Origin: Pseudomonas frederiksbergensis
Lineage (GTDB): Bacteria > Pseudomonadota > Gammaproteobacteria > Pseudomonadales > Pseudomonadaceae
Direction: 5' to 3'
NCBI RefSeq assembly: GCF_003732275.1
Contig: NZ_MOBM01000038.1
Coordinates: forward strand, 958,679 to 1,022,678
Length of the DNA: 64,000 nt
This document shows positions 52,718 through 61,904 of the stretch, piece by piece (the stretch's first letter is position 1; each line of letters opens with the position of its first letter). The position numbers were made by a program, and so were the translations under genes. Below the pieces are notes generated by a model. The model searched no databases and was not told the DNA's origin. It saw nothing but the letters and a program-made list of their open reading frames with translations.

Positions 52718-53620
52718 TGTGGGAGCTGGCTTGCCTGCGAAGGCGGCCTGATAGCCGACCGGGATTTTTGATGGTGTACATATCCATTTCTGCGGTTATG
52801 GCGGCCTATGGTTTCGCTCTTACAGCGAGTCACTTTCGAAAAGCGCGAAAGTAACCAAAGCGCTTTTGCCCCGCCATTCGGTGCCTCGCCCAGGCTCGGC
52901 ATGCCCTCACTCCGGCATTGCTCCGGGGGCCCGCCGCCATCGGCCATCCATGGCCGGGGGCGGCTACCGCGGCATCCTTGCCGCGGTGCCCCCTGCGCAA
53001 TACCTGCGTTCGGCCTCTGGGAAAGGGGCAGGCAGATCAAGATCAAAAGCCACAGCAACAGCAACAGCAACAGCAACGGCAACAGCAACATCAACAGCTT
53101 CGCGAGCAAGCTCGCTCCCACAGTTGGACGGGGTACATCCGGGGAAGATTGGTCGGCTGACAGGCCGCCATCGCCGCGATGCGGCGACCCGACAAGCCCG
53201 CTCCCACAAAAAATCAAAGCGCATCAAAAATCAGAGCACATCCGCTCTGCTTTTCACCACTCAACAGGCCGAGCGTTAGCTCGCCTGCAGCTTTTGATGT
53301 TGACGCACCGCCCCCTCGAGAGGCCGAGTGGAGGTTCTGCGCAGTGGGCAACCCGGCATGGATGCCGGGTTAGCCGCGCACGGCCATGGATGGCCGATGG
53401 CGGCGGGCCCACGGAGCAGGACCGGAGCGAGGGCATGCCGAGCCTTAGCGAGGCACCGAACGAAAGGGGCAGAAGCGCTTTGGTTGCTTTCGCGCTTTTC
53501 GAAAGTGACTCGCTGTAAAAGCGAAACCGCCAGCGGCCGTGACCGCAGAAATGGATATGTACACGATCAAAGACCCCAATTGGCTATCAGGCCGCCTTCG
53601 CGGGCAAGCCTCGCTCCTAC
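52718..53620. repeat. 0.9-kb composite inverted-repeat element
   Basis: Arms of about 330 bp (52718-53050 and 53290-53620) are imperfect reverse complements around a 240-base centre. Identity is absolute over 23 bases (52774-52796 with 53542-53564) and over 32 bases (52820-52851 with 53487-53518). The outermost parts are REP-like. The centre holds a hexanucleotide array and two REP fragments. A 236-codon frame crosses the element, but its composition follows the palindrome and it lacks a protein-like pattern. It fills most of the 1.3-kb gap between pepN and the YCF48 gene, which has no credible gene. No transposase is present. Confidence 0.8.
53053..53094 (+). repeat. Hexanucleotide array (CAGCAA)7
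   Basis: Seven consecutive units occur, five exact and two with one change (CGGCAA, CATCAA). The array lies at the centre of the large inverted-repeat element. It is not CRISPR: the units are six bases with no spacers. Confidence 0.9.
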
Positions 53621-53916
53621 AAGGGCAATAACCGTCAGCCGGCACTACCGCAGAAACGGATATGTACCCCAAACCCCAATCACCCCACCTGATACCCAAT
53701 CATTCACCCCCACCCCATACCCCTCAGGTTAACAAAACATAACGTGGCGTCGATTGTCAGACCTTTCCAAACCCCGATAGGATAAGCCAGCTTCCGAAGG
53801 GGCTCTGGATTGCGGGTTTCAGGACTATGCTCCTGAACAGGTCAATCCCGATGCGCATCCCTTACGGCGCCCTGAAGGGTTGAACGACCTAACAATAATA
53901 ATGTGGGGGAAGGTCT

Positions 53917-54984
53917 ATGAGTGAGCCTGTCATGGGTGTGAGTATTGGCCGCCCGCCGGCGTTACGCAGGTTCGCGTTGCTGGCTACAGCGCTCTCGCTG
54001 TTGGGCTGTACCGTGCTGTCGGCGCCTGCGCTGGCCGCTGCCGCGTCGGCCACCAATGTGGTTTATTCCGTTGAATCCGCCAAGGCCAGCAAAGGCCTGA
54101 TGCTCGATGTCGTACACGCCGGCAAGCGCCTGGTGGCGGTCGGCGATCGCGGGCACATTCTGTATTCCGATGACCAGGGCGCGACCTGGACCCAGGCCAA
54201 GGTGCCGACCCGGCAACTGCTGACGGCAGTGTTTTTTGTCGATGACAAACACGGCTGGGCCGTTGGCCATGACGCACAGATCCTCGCCAGCGAAGACGGC
54301 GGCACCACCTGGACCAAACAATTCGAAGACCTGAAACGCGAATCGCCGCTGCTCGACGTCTGGTTCAAGGACGTTAACAGCGGCTTTGCCGTGGGCGCTT
54401 ACGGTGCCTTGCTGGAAACCACCGACGGCGGAAAAAACTGGGAAGACGTCAGCGATCGCCTGGACAACGAAGACCAGTACCACCTCAACGCTATTGCCGC
54501 GGTCAAGGATTCCGGCATTTTCATCGTCGGCGAGCAGGGCAGCATGTTCCGCTCCGCCGATGAGGGGCAAACCTGGGAAAAGCTTGAGGGCCCCTACGAA
54601 GGCTCGCTGTTCGGTGTGATCGGCACTGCGCAACCGGCTACGCTGCTGGCCTATGGGTTGCGGGGCAATCTCTACCGTTCCACGGATTTTGGCAGCACCT
54701 GGGAGCAGGTCGAACTCAAGGCTGCACGTGGCGCACTGGAGTTCGGTCTGTCCGGCGCGACATTGCTCGATGACGGCTCCATCGTGATCGTCGGCAACGG
54801 CGGCAGCATTATTCGCAGCACCGACGACGGCGAAACCTTCAGCGTGTTCAACCGCCCGGATCGCATTTCTGTTTCGGCGGTGACTGCGGCAGGCAACGGC
54901 AATCTGATTCTGGCAGGACAGGGTGGCGTTCGCGTCACTTCGCCTACCGGCGCAGAGAATGGAAAAAACGGGTCGTCCAAATGA
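53917..54984 (+). CDS. YCF48-type beta-propeller protein, exported
   Basis: The 355-residue protein has an N-terminal hydrophobic export signal (FALLATALSLLGCTVLSA) whose LLGC could act as a lipobox. It then has repeats bearing Asp-box motifs (DQGATW, DGGTTW, DGGKNW, EGQTW, FGSTW, DDGETF), which fold as a beta-propeller. YCF48-like proteins help assemble photosystem II in plants and cyanobacteria, but Pseudomonas members have no known role. GGGGGAAGG lies before ATG 53917. It is 28 bases upstream of the RND gene and probably works with it. Confidence 0.85.
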   Translation: MSEPVMGVSIGRPPALRRFALLATALSLLGCTVLSAPALAAAASATNVVYSVESAKASKGLMLDVVHAGKRLVAVGDRGHILYSDDQGATWTQAKVPTRQLLTAVFFVDDKHGWAVGHDAQILASEDGGTTWTKQFEDLKRESPLLDVWFKDVNSGFAVGAYGALLETTDGGKNWEDVSDRLDNEDQYHLNAIAAVKDSGIFIVGEQGSMFRSADEGQTWEKLEGPYEGSLFGVIGTAQPATLLAYGLRGNLYRSTDFGSTWEQVELKAARGALEFGLSGATLLDDGSIVIVGNGGSIIRSTDDGETFSVFNRPDRISVSAVTAAGNGNLILAGQGGVRVTSPTGAENGKNGSSK

Positions 54985-55012
54985 GCCGGGCAAATAATAA
55001 GAAGGCGGGTCT

Positions 55013-57397
55013 ATGACATCCTTAAGCACTCCTCATCAGGACAAGGCGACGTTTCTTGAACGCCTGATTTTCAATAACCGCCCGGCAGTCATCGTCATCT
55101 GCCTGCTGGTCAGTGTTTTCCTGTTCTGGCAGGCAACGCTGATCCGGCCGTCCACCAGTTTCGAAAAAATGATCCCGCTTGAGCATCCGTTCATTGAAAA
55201 AATGATGGAGCACCGCAACGATCTGGCGAACCTGGGCAACACGGTGCGGATTTCCGTGGAAGCCACCGATGGCGACATCTTCTCCAAGGAATACATGGAG
55301 ACCCTGCGTCAGATCAACGACGAGGTGTTCTACATTTCCGGCGTCGACCGTTCCGGCCTCAAGTCGCTGTGGAGCCCGAGCGTGCGCTGGACCGAGGTGA
55401 CGGAGGAGGGCTTCGCCGGCGGTGAAGTAATTCCACAGAGCTATAACGGCTCTCAGCAGAGCCTCGACCTGCTGCGCAATAACGTGCTCAAGTCCGGGCA
55501 AGTCGGGCGGCTGGTGGCCAACGACTTCAAGTCGAGCATTGTCGACATCCCGCTGCTGGAGTCCTACCCGGACCCGCAGGACCAGGGCAAGTTGCTGGCG
55601 CTGGACTACCGCAAGTTCTCTCACGAACTCGAAGACAAGATCCGCAACAAGTTCGAAGCCCAGAACCCCAACGTGAAGATCCACATTGTCGGGTTCGCCA
55701 AGAAAGTCGGCGACCTGATCGATGGGCTGGTCATGGTGGTGATGTTCTTCGGCGTCGCCTTCGTCATTACCCTGATCCTGCTGTACTGGTTCACTAACTG
55801 CATGCGCAGCACCGTGGCGGTGTTGAGCACCACACTGGTGGCGGTGGTCTGGCAGCTGGGCCTGATGCACTTCTTCGGCTTCGGGCTTGATCCGTATTCG
55901 ATGCTGGTGCCGTTTCTGATCTTCGCCATCGGGATTTCCCACGGCGTGCAGAAAATCAACGGTATCGCCTTGCAGTCCAGCGAGGCGGAGAACGCGCTGA
56001 CCGCGGCACGCCGCACATTCCGTCAGCTGTTTCTGCCGGGGATGATCGCGATCCTCGCGGATGCGGTGGGCTTTATCACGCTGTTGATCATCGACATTGG
56101 CGTGATTCGTGAACTGGCCATTGGCGCCTCCATCGGCGTGGCGGTGATCGTGTTCACCAACCTGATCCTGCTGCCGGTGGCGATTTCCTACGTCGGTATC
56201 AGCAAACGCGCCGTCGAACGCAGCAAGAAAGATGCGCATCGCGAGCATCCGTTCTGGCGCCTGCTGTCGAACTTTGCCAGCCCCAAAGTCGCCCCGATTT
56301 CCATTGCCCTGGCGCTGATCGCTTTCGGTGGTGGCCTCTGGTACAGCCAGAACCTGAAAATCGGCGACCTCGACCAAGGCGCGCCGGAACTGCGTCCGGA
56401 CTCGCGTTACAACAAGGACAACAGCTTCATCATCAATAACTACTCCACCAGTTCCGACGTGCTGGTGGTGATGGTCAAGACCAAGTCCGAAGGTTGCTCG
56501 CGCTACGAAGCCATGGCGCCGATCGACGAGCTGATGTGGAAGATGCAAAACACCGAGGGCGTGCAGTCGGCGATCTCACTGGTGACCGTGTCCAAGCAGA
56601 TGATCAAGGGCATGAACGAGGGCAACCTGAAATGGGAAACCCTGTCGCGCAACCCGGACGTACTGAACAACTCCATCGCCCGTGCCGATGGCCTGTACAA
56701 CAACAATTGCTCCCTGGCGCCGGTGCTGGTGTTCCTCAACGACCACAAGGCCGAAACGCTGGACCGCGCGGTGCATGCGGTGCAGGACTTCGCCAAAGAC
56801 AACAACAAGGAAGGCCTGGAATTCATCCTCGCCGCCGGTAATGCCGGGATCGAAGCGGCCACCAACGAGGTGATCAAACGCTCCGAACTGACCATTCTGG
56901 TCCTGGTGTACATCTGCGTCGCGACCATGTGCATGATCACCTTCCGTTCCTGGGCGGCGACCTTGTGCATCGTGCTGCCGCTGGTGCTGACCTCGGTACT
57001 CGGCAACGCGTTGATGGCGTTCATGGGCATCGGCGTGAAAGTGGCGACCTTGCCGGTGGTGGCGCTCGGGGTGGGGATTGGCGTGGACTACGGGATCTAC
57101 ATCTACAGCCGTCTGGAAAGCTTCCTGCGTGCCGGCCTGCCGCTGCAAGAGGCGTACTACCAGACGCTGAAGTCCACCGGTAAAGCCGTGCTGTTCACCG
57201 GTCTGTGCCTGGCGATTGGCGTATGCACCTGGATCTTCTCGGCGATCAAGTTCCAGGCCGACATGGGTCTGATGCTGACCTTCATGCTGCTCTGGAACAT
57301 GTTCGGCGCATTGTGGCTGCTGCCAGCGCTGGCACGGTTCCTGATCAAACCGGAGAAATTGGCAGGGCAGAAGGGCAACTCGCTGTTTGCTCACTGA
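55013..57397 (+). CDS. RND/MMPL family transporter
   Basis: The 794-residue inner-membrane protein has two similar halves of one plus five helices. Large exported loops follow the first and seventh helices, and the HGVQK and GVDYGIYIYSR segments are typical of hydrophobe/amphiphile or hopanoid-type MMPL exporters. It lacks an adjacent membrane-fusion protein or outer channel. Pairing with a YCF48 protein recurs in Pseudomonas as I recall; substrates are unknown, with lipids or sterol-like compounds the usual guess. A terminator follows directly. Confidence 0.88.
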   Translation: MTSLSTPHQDKATFLERLIFNNRPAVIVICLLVSVFLFWQATLIRPSTSFEKMIPLEHPFIEKMMEHRNDLANLGNTVRISVEATDGDIFSKEYMETLRQINDEVFYISGVDRSGLKSLWSPSVRWTEVTEEGFAGGEVIPQSYNGSQQSLDLLRNNVLKSGQVGRLVANDFKSSIVDIPLLESYPDPQDQGKLLALDYRKFSHELEDKIRNKFEAQNPNVKIHIVGFAKKVGDLIDGLVMVVMFFGVAFVITLILLYWFTNCMRSTVAVLSTTLVAVVWQLGLMHFFGFGLDPYSMLVPFLIFAIGISHGVQKINGIALQSSEAENALTAARRTFRQLFLPGMIAILADAVGFITLLIIDIGVIRELAIGASIGVAVIVFTNLILLPVAISYVGISKRAVERSKKDAHREHPFWRLLSNFASPKVAPISIALALIAFGGGLWYSQNLKIGDLDQGAPELRPDSRYNKDNSFIINNYSTSSDVLVVMVKTKSEGCSRYEAMAPIDELMWKMQNTEGVQSAISLVTVSKQMIKGMNEGNLKWETLSRNPDVLNNSIARADGLYNNNCSLAPVLVFLNDHKAETLDRAVHAVQDFAKDNNKEGLEFILAAGNAGIEAATNEVIKRSELTILVLVYICVATMCMITFRSWAATLCIVLPLVLTSVLGNALMAFMGIGVKVATLPVVALGVGIGVDYGIYIYSRLESFLRAGLPLQEAYYQTLKSTGKAVLFTGLCLAIGVCTWIFSAIKFQADMGLMLTFMLLWNMFGALWLLPALARFLIKPEKLAGQKGNSLFAH

Positions 57398-57414
57398 CCG
57401 GTCGCTGAAACAAC

Positions 57415-57444
57415 AAAGCCGCAACCAAGGTTGCGGCTTTTTTA
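57415..57444 (+). terminator. Intrinsic terminator after the RND gene
   Basis: AAAGCCGCAACC pairs with GGTTGCGGCTTT, followed by T-residues. It lies 18 bases after the RND stop. Confidence 0.92.
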
Positions 57445-57469
57445 TACCTCAAGTTCGACACAGATCCCC

Positions 57470-57557
57470 TGTGGGAGCGGGCTTGCTCGCGAATGCGTGT
57501 ACATTCAGCATTGATGTCGACTGATACTCCGTCTTCGCGAGCAAGCCCGCTCCCACA
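57470..57557. repeat. REP inverted pair, GAGCAAGCCCGC family
   Basis: Facing REP copies with the core GAGCAAGCCCGCTCCCACA surround a spacer with CAGCATTGATGTCG at 57506-57519, related to the palindromic spacer of the element at 15821. Confidence 0.88.
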
Positions 57558-57572
57558 TTGGATTTGTGGTGG

Positions 57573-58292
57573 TTATGAGGGATCGGTTCCCAGCACCACA
57601 TTCAGCGCACTACGCGCATCATCCAGCTGCACCAGCGTCGCATGCCGTGCGCCCAACGCATCGCGATTCTCGATAGCGGTGAGGATCGCCTTGTGCCGTG
57701 GCATCGCCAATTCATGCAGATTCGGTCGTTGGTTTGAATGCTTCAAGGCTTCGGCAATTGCCACCGACAGCATGTTGCACAGGTTCGCCAGCAAGTCGTT
57801 ATGAGTCGCGTCGGCGATGCGGCTGTGGAAATCGAGGTCCGGTTGCAACAACGCTTCCGGGGTCGGTGCAGCTTCCATGCGTTGGTAGGCTTCACCGATG
57901 GAGGCGATGTCTTCATCCGTGGCGAACTGCGCGGCCAACGCGGCGGCGGCCGGTTCGATGATGCTGCGCACGCTGGTCAGCAGATCAAAGAATTCATTTT
58001 GCGGGCTGCTTTGCATCAACCAGTGCAGCACGTCCGGGTCGAGCATGTGCCATTCCTTGCGCTGCTTGACCACCGTGCCGACCCGTGGACGGGAATACAC
58101 CAGGCCCTTGGCGACCAATACGCGAGTGGCTTCGCGCAGCACCGGCCGGCTGACCGCGTATTCCTCGCACAGCAGGGCTTCGGCGGGCAGTTTGTCGTCC
58201 GGTTTGAAACGTCCCGAGACGATCTGCATGCCCAGTTCCTGGACGATGCGCGAGTGCATGCTTTTGCGGTCGGAGGGTTTGCGGTAATCCAT
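57573..58292 (-). CDS. FadR-subfamily GntR regulator
   Basis: The 239-residue regulator has a GntR winged helix (IVQELGMQIVSGRFKPDDKL, CEEYAVSRPVLREATRVL) and an all-helical FCD domain with likely metal ligands in DLDFHSRIADATHN and MPRHKAIL. FCD proteins usually sense sugar acids or other carboxylates. It lies directly before the pentonate dehydratase on the same strand and probably represses the cluster. ATG 58292 is preferred over the longer frame to 58331, which runs towards the REP. Confidence 0.88.
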   Translation of the reverse strand: MDYRKPSDRKSMHSRIVQELGMQIVSGRFKPDDKLPAEALLCEEYAVSRPVLREATRVLVAKGLVYSRPRVGTVVKQRKEWHMLDPDVLHWLMQSSPQNEFFDLLTSVRSIIEPAAAALAAQFATDEDIASIGEAYQRMEAAPTPEALLQPDLDFHSRIADATHNDLLANLCNMLSVAIAEALKHSNQRPNLHELAMPRHKAILTAIENRDALGARHATLVQLDDARSALNVVLGTDPS

Positions 58293-58392
58293 GGGGAACG
58301 GCGCGATCCTGTGCGATGGGGTGCCGCGCATGATAGCAGGCGCGGCGAGTGAAGGTCGCTAGCGCAAGATTCTGATGCAGACGCAGAACCAT

Positions 58393-58482
58393 TGTGGGAG
58401 CGAGCCTGCTCGCGATAGCGGTTGAGCATTCAACATTTAAGTTGGCTGTCAGTCCGTCATCGCGAGCAGGCTCGCTCCCACA
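58393..58482. repeat. REP inverted pair, GAGCAGGCTCGC family
   Basis: Facing REP copies separate the dehydratase stop from the regulator. The spacer has CAACATTTAAGTTG at 58431-58444, another variant of the shared palindrome. Confidence 0.9.
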
Positions 58483-58496
58483 GGGGATAGATGGTG

Positions 58497-60233
58497 TCAG
58501 TGAGAATGACGCGGCACTTCGGCCCCTCGGCATCCGACGAGGAAGTCGAAGTCGCAACCCTGATCCGCCTGCAGCACATGATCGATGTACAGCTGACGAT
58601 AACCGCCCACGATCAATTGCTGTGGCGGCTGCAGATCCGCCATGCGCGCCGCCAGCTCTGCATCCGGAATGTCCAGGTGCAAACGCCCGTTGGCGCAATC
58701 AAGCTCGATCCAGTCGCCTTCCTTCACTGTCGCCAAAGGCCCGCCAGCCGCCGCTTCCGGTGCCACATGCAAGACCACCGTGCCGTAAGCGGTGCCGCTC
58801 ATGCGTGCGTCGGAAATCCGCACCATGTCGGTCACGCCCTGGGCCAGCAGCTTGGCTGGCAACCCCATGTTGCCGACTTCGGCCATGCCCGGATAACCCT
58901 TCGGCCCGCAGTTTTTCATCACCAGAATCGAATTGGCATCTACATCCAGTTCCGGATCGTTGATCCGCGCCTTGTACATGTCGAAGTTCTCGAACACCAC
59001 CGCGCGCCCGCGATGCTGCATCAATTCGGCACTCGCGGCGGAAGGTTTGAGCACCGCACCCAGTGGCGCCAGGTTGCCGCGCAACACACAAATGCCGCCG
59101 TCGGCGCGGATCGGGTTGTCGAGGGTGCGGATCACTTCGTCCTGGCCGTAGATTGGCGCGTCCTTGGTGTTCTCGCCGATGGTTTTGCCGTTGACGGTGA
59201 GGGCATTCGGGTTCGGAATCAGGTTGGCTTCGCCGAGGCGACGCAACACCGCGGGCAAGCCGCCGGCGTAGTAGAACTCTTCCATCAGGAAGCGCCCGGA
59301 GGGTTGCAGGTCGACAATGGTCGGCATGCCGCGACCGATGCGGGTCCAGTCATCCAGGTCCAGCTCGACACCGATGCGCCCGGCGATGGCTTTCAGGTGG
59401 ATCACCGCGTTGGTCGAACCACCGATGGCGGCGTTCACCCGGATGGCATTTTCGAAGGCTTCCTTGGTGAGGATTTTCGACAGTTTCAAATCTTCGCGGA
59501 CCATCTCCACCGCACGCATGCCGGACATGTGCGCCAACACATAACGGCGTGCATCGACCGCTGGAATCGCCGCGTTGTGGGGCAGGGAAGTGCCGAGGGC
59601 TTCGGCCATGCAAGCCATGGTCGAGGCCGTGCCCATGGTGTTGCAGGTACCGGCCGAGCGTGACATGCCGCCCTCGGCCGCGAGGAAATCATCAATGGTG
59701 ATGGTGCCCGCCTTGACCTGTTCGCTGAGCTGCCAGACCACCGTGCCCGAGCCGATGTCCTGGCCCTTGTGCTTGCCATTGAGCATCGGTCCGCCGGTGA
59801 CGACGATCGCCGGCACGTCGCAACTGGCCGCGCCCATCAGCAGCGCCGGAGTGGTTTTGTCGCAGCCGGTGAGCAGCACCACGCCATCGATCGGGTTACC
59901 GCGAATCGCTTCCTCGACGTCCATGCTCGCCAGGTTGCGGGTGAGCATCGCGGTGGGGCGCAGGTTCGATTCGCCATTGGAGAACACCGGGAATTCCACT
60001 GGAAAACCGCCGGCTTCGATCACCCCGCGTTTGACGTGCTCGGCGATCTGCCGGAAATGCGCGTTGCACGGGGTCAGTTCCGACCAGGTGTTGCAGATGC
60101 CGATGATCGGCTTGCCGTGGAACTGATGGTCGGCGATGCCCTGATTCTTCATCCAGCTGCGGTACATGAAGCCGTTCTTGTCGGCGGTGCCAAACCATTG
60201 GGCGGAGCGCAGGGTGGGTTTCTTATCAGACAT
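58497..60233 (-). CDS. IlvD/Edd family dehydratase, probable pentonate (L-arabinonate) dehydratase
   Basis: The 578-residue protein is an iron-sulfur dehydratase. Candidate cluster cysteines are Cys56 (TPCNAHF), Cys124 (GCDKTTPA) and Cys197 (GTCNTMG), and Ser479 in DARMSGT is the probable catalytic base. They sit three residues below the cysteines known from Rhizobium L-arabinonate dehydratase, fitting sugar-acid enzymes of about 580 residues. It would convert a pentonate to 2-keto-3-deoxypentonate. The neighbouring FAH enzyme and semialdehyde dehydrogenase support this; L-arabinonate and D-xylonate cannot be told apart by eye. Confidence 0.85.
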   Translation of the reverse strand: MSDKKPTLRSAQWFGTADKNGFMYRSWMKNQGIADHQFHGKPIIGICNTWSELTPCNAHFRQIAEHVKRGVIEAGGFPVEFPVFSNGESNLRPTAMLTRNLASMDVEEAIRGNPIDGVVLLTGCDKTTPALLMGAASCDVPAIVVTGGPMLNGKHKGQDIGSGTVVWQLSEQVKAGTITIDDFLAAEGGMSRSAGTCNTMGTASTMACMAEALGTSLPHNAAIPAVDARRYVLAHMSGMRAVEMVREDLKLSKILTKEAFENAIRVNAAIGGSTNAVIHLKAIAGRIGVELDLDDWTRIGRGMPTIVDLQPSGRFLMEEFYYAGGLPAVLRRLGEANLIPNPNALTVNGKTIGENTKDAPIYGQDEVIRTLDNPIRADGGICVLRGNLAPLGAVLKPSAASAELMQHRGRAVVFENFDMYKARINDPELDVDANSILVMKNCGPKGYPGMAEVGNMGLPAKLLAQGVTDMVRISDARMSGTAYGTVVLHVAPEAAAGGPLATVKEGDWIELDCANGRLHLDIPDAELAARMADLQPPQQLIVGGYRQLYIDHVLQADQGCDFDFLVGCRGAEVPRHSH

Positions 60234-60252
60234 GATCGTTCTCTTATTGTAT

Positions 60253-60339
60253 GACTATATTGTTCGAGCTACGGCGTAACATAAGCGCAATTTCGGCTGT
60301 TTGGAAGTGTTGTTGGTTAAATAGTATTACTATATAGTC
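60253..60339. promoter_or_regulatory. Inverted GACTATAT half-sites in the divergent dehydratase/carrier promoter
   Basis: GACTATAT at 60253-60260 and its complement ATATAGTC at 60332-60339 lie in an AT-rich region between the two divergent operons, close to the expected promoters on each side. They are candidate operators for the FadR-type regulator. Confidence 0.4.
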
Positions 60340-60425
60340 GTTTTCAACGGAGGGGTGGCCCTGGCGGTTTTCTGCGAGAGGCGTCCCCCGAGGTTCTATA
60401 ACAACAACAATCGGAGACCGAACTC

Positions 60426-61748
60426 ATGAGCCAGGAACTGCGGCTTATTCGTCGCATCACGCTGAAACTGATTCCCTTCCTGATCCTGCTGTACCTGATC
60501 GCCTATGTGGATCGCTCCGCGGTCGGTTTCGCCAAGCTGCACATGGGCGCCGACATCGGCCTGGGTGACGCGGCTTATGGCTTGGGTGCCGGGCTGTTCT
60601 TCATTGGCTACTTCCTGCTGGAAATCCCCAGCAACCTGATGCTCGACCGCTTCGGCGCCCGGCGCTGGTTCGCGCGGATCATGATCACCTGGGGCGCTAT
60701 CACCATCGGCATGGCGTTCGTCCAGGGACCGAACAGCTTCTATGTGATGCGCTTTCTGCTCGGCGCGGCCGAAGCCGGGTTCTTCCCGGGCGTTCTGTAC
60801 TACATCACCCAATGGTTCCCGATCCGCCATCGCGGCAAAATCCTCGGGTTGTTCATCCTTTCCCAACCCATCGCGATGATGATTACCGGTCCGGTGTCCG
60901 GCGGCTTGCTGGGCATGGACGGCATTCTTGGGCTGCACGGTTGGCAGTGGCTGTTCATCGTCATCGGTACACCCGCGATCCTGCTGACCTGGCCAGTGCT
61001 GCGTTACCTGCCGGACGGCCCGCAACAGGTGAAATGGATGGACCAGTCTGAGAAAGACTGGCTGACCGGCGAACTGAAAAAGGACCTGGAAGAGTATGGC
61101 CAGACCCGCCACGGCAATCCGCTGCATGCGCTGAAGGACAAACGCGTGTTGCTGCTGGCGCTGTTCTATCTGCCGGTGACGTTGAGCATCTACGGTCTCG
61201 GTTTGTGGTTGCCGACGTTGATCAAGCAGTTCGCTGGCACTGACCTGATGACCGGGTTTGTGTCGTCGGTGCCGTACATCTTCGGGATCATCGGTTTGTT
61301 GATTATTCCGCGCAGTTCAGATCGCTTGAATGATCGCTACGGTCATTTGGCGGTGCTGTATGTGCTGGGCGCCATCGGTCTGTTTCTCAGCGCCTGGCTG
61401 ACGGTGCCGGTGCTGCAATTGGCGGCGCTGTGCCTGGTGGCGTTCGCGTTGTTTTCCTGCACCGCGGTGTTCTGGACCTTGCCGGGTCGCTTCTTCGCTG
61501 GCGCCAGTGCGGCGGCGGGCATTGCCTTGATCAACTCGGTGGGCAACCTCGGCGGCTACATCGGCCCGTTCGTGATCGGCGCGCTGAAGGAATACACGGG
61601 CAATCTGGCGTCGGGGTTGTACTTCCTGTCCTGTGTAATGGTGTTCGGCCTGGTGCTGACGGGTGTGGTTTATCGGCTGCTGGAGCGTAAGCACGTGCTA
61701 CCGGCCGATGAGTTTGCGGCCAGTGCGCGTGGGGCTACCCGTATCTGA
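60426..61748 (+). CDS. MFS transporter, anion:cation symporter family
   Basis: The 440-residue carrier has about twelve helices and begins with the ACS-family pattern RRITLKLIPFLILLYLIAYV followed by DRSAVGFAK. Members import sugar acids such as glucarate, galactonate and 4-hydroxyphenylacetate. With the dehydratase and downstream enzymes around it, a pentonate is the likely substrate. GGAGA lies ten bases before ATG 60426. It is divergent from the dehydratase, and the FAH and dehydrogenase genes follow in the same direction. Confidence 0.88.
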   Translation: MSQELRLIRRITLKLIPFLILLYLIAYVDRSAVGFAKLHMGADIGLGDAAYGLGAGLFFIGYFLLEIPSNLMLDRFGARRWFARIMITWGAITIGMAFVQGPNSFYVMRFLLGAAEAGFFPGVLYYITQWFPIRHRGKILGLFILSQPIAMMITGPVSGGLLGMDGILGLHGWQWLFIVIGTPAILLTWPVLRYLPDGPQQVKWMDQSEKDWLTGELKKDLEEYGQTRHGNPLHALKDKRVLLLALFYLPVTLSIYGLGLWLPTLIKQFAGTDLMTGFVSSVPYIFGIIGLLIIPRSSDRLNDRYGHLAVLYVLGAIGLFLSAWLTVPVLQLAALCLVAFALFSCTAVFWTLPGRFFAGASAAAGIALINSVGNLGGYIGPFVIGALKEYTGNLASGLYFLSCVMVFGLVLTGVVYRLLERKHVLPADEFAASARGATRI

Positions 61749-61772
61749 ATCTGAGGTTTAACACCAATCAAC

Positions 61773-61862
61773 TGTGGGAGCGAGCCTGCTCGCGATGACA
61801 GCCTGATATTCAACATTGATGTCGGACCGAATGGCCTCATCGCGAGCAGGCTCGCTCCCACA
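61773..61862. repeat. REP inverted pair, GAGCAGGCTCGC family
   Basis: Facing REP copies lie between the carrier and the FAH-fold gene, inside the presumed operon. The spacer has CAACATTGATGTCG at 61811-61824. Confidence 0.9.
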
Positions 61863-61904
61863 TTGGTTTTGTGGCGTTTTCGAGTTTGTTTACAGGAGAA
61901 AGAC

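Noticed and set aside
53053..53094. Possible CRISPR array
   Set aside because: The units are six bases with no spacers, and there are no cas genes in the window.
52808..53518. A 236-codon frame across the inverted-repeat element
   Set aside because: It begins and ends inside mirror-image arms and its low-complexity middle is the CAGCAA array. Open frames occur on both strands here because of composition.
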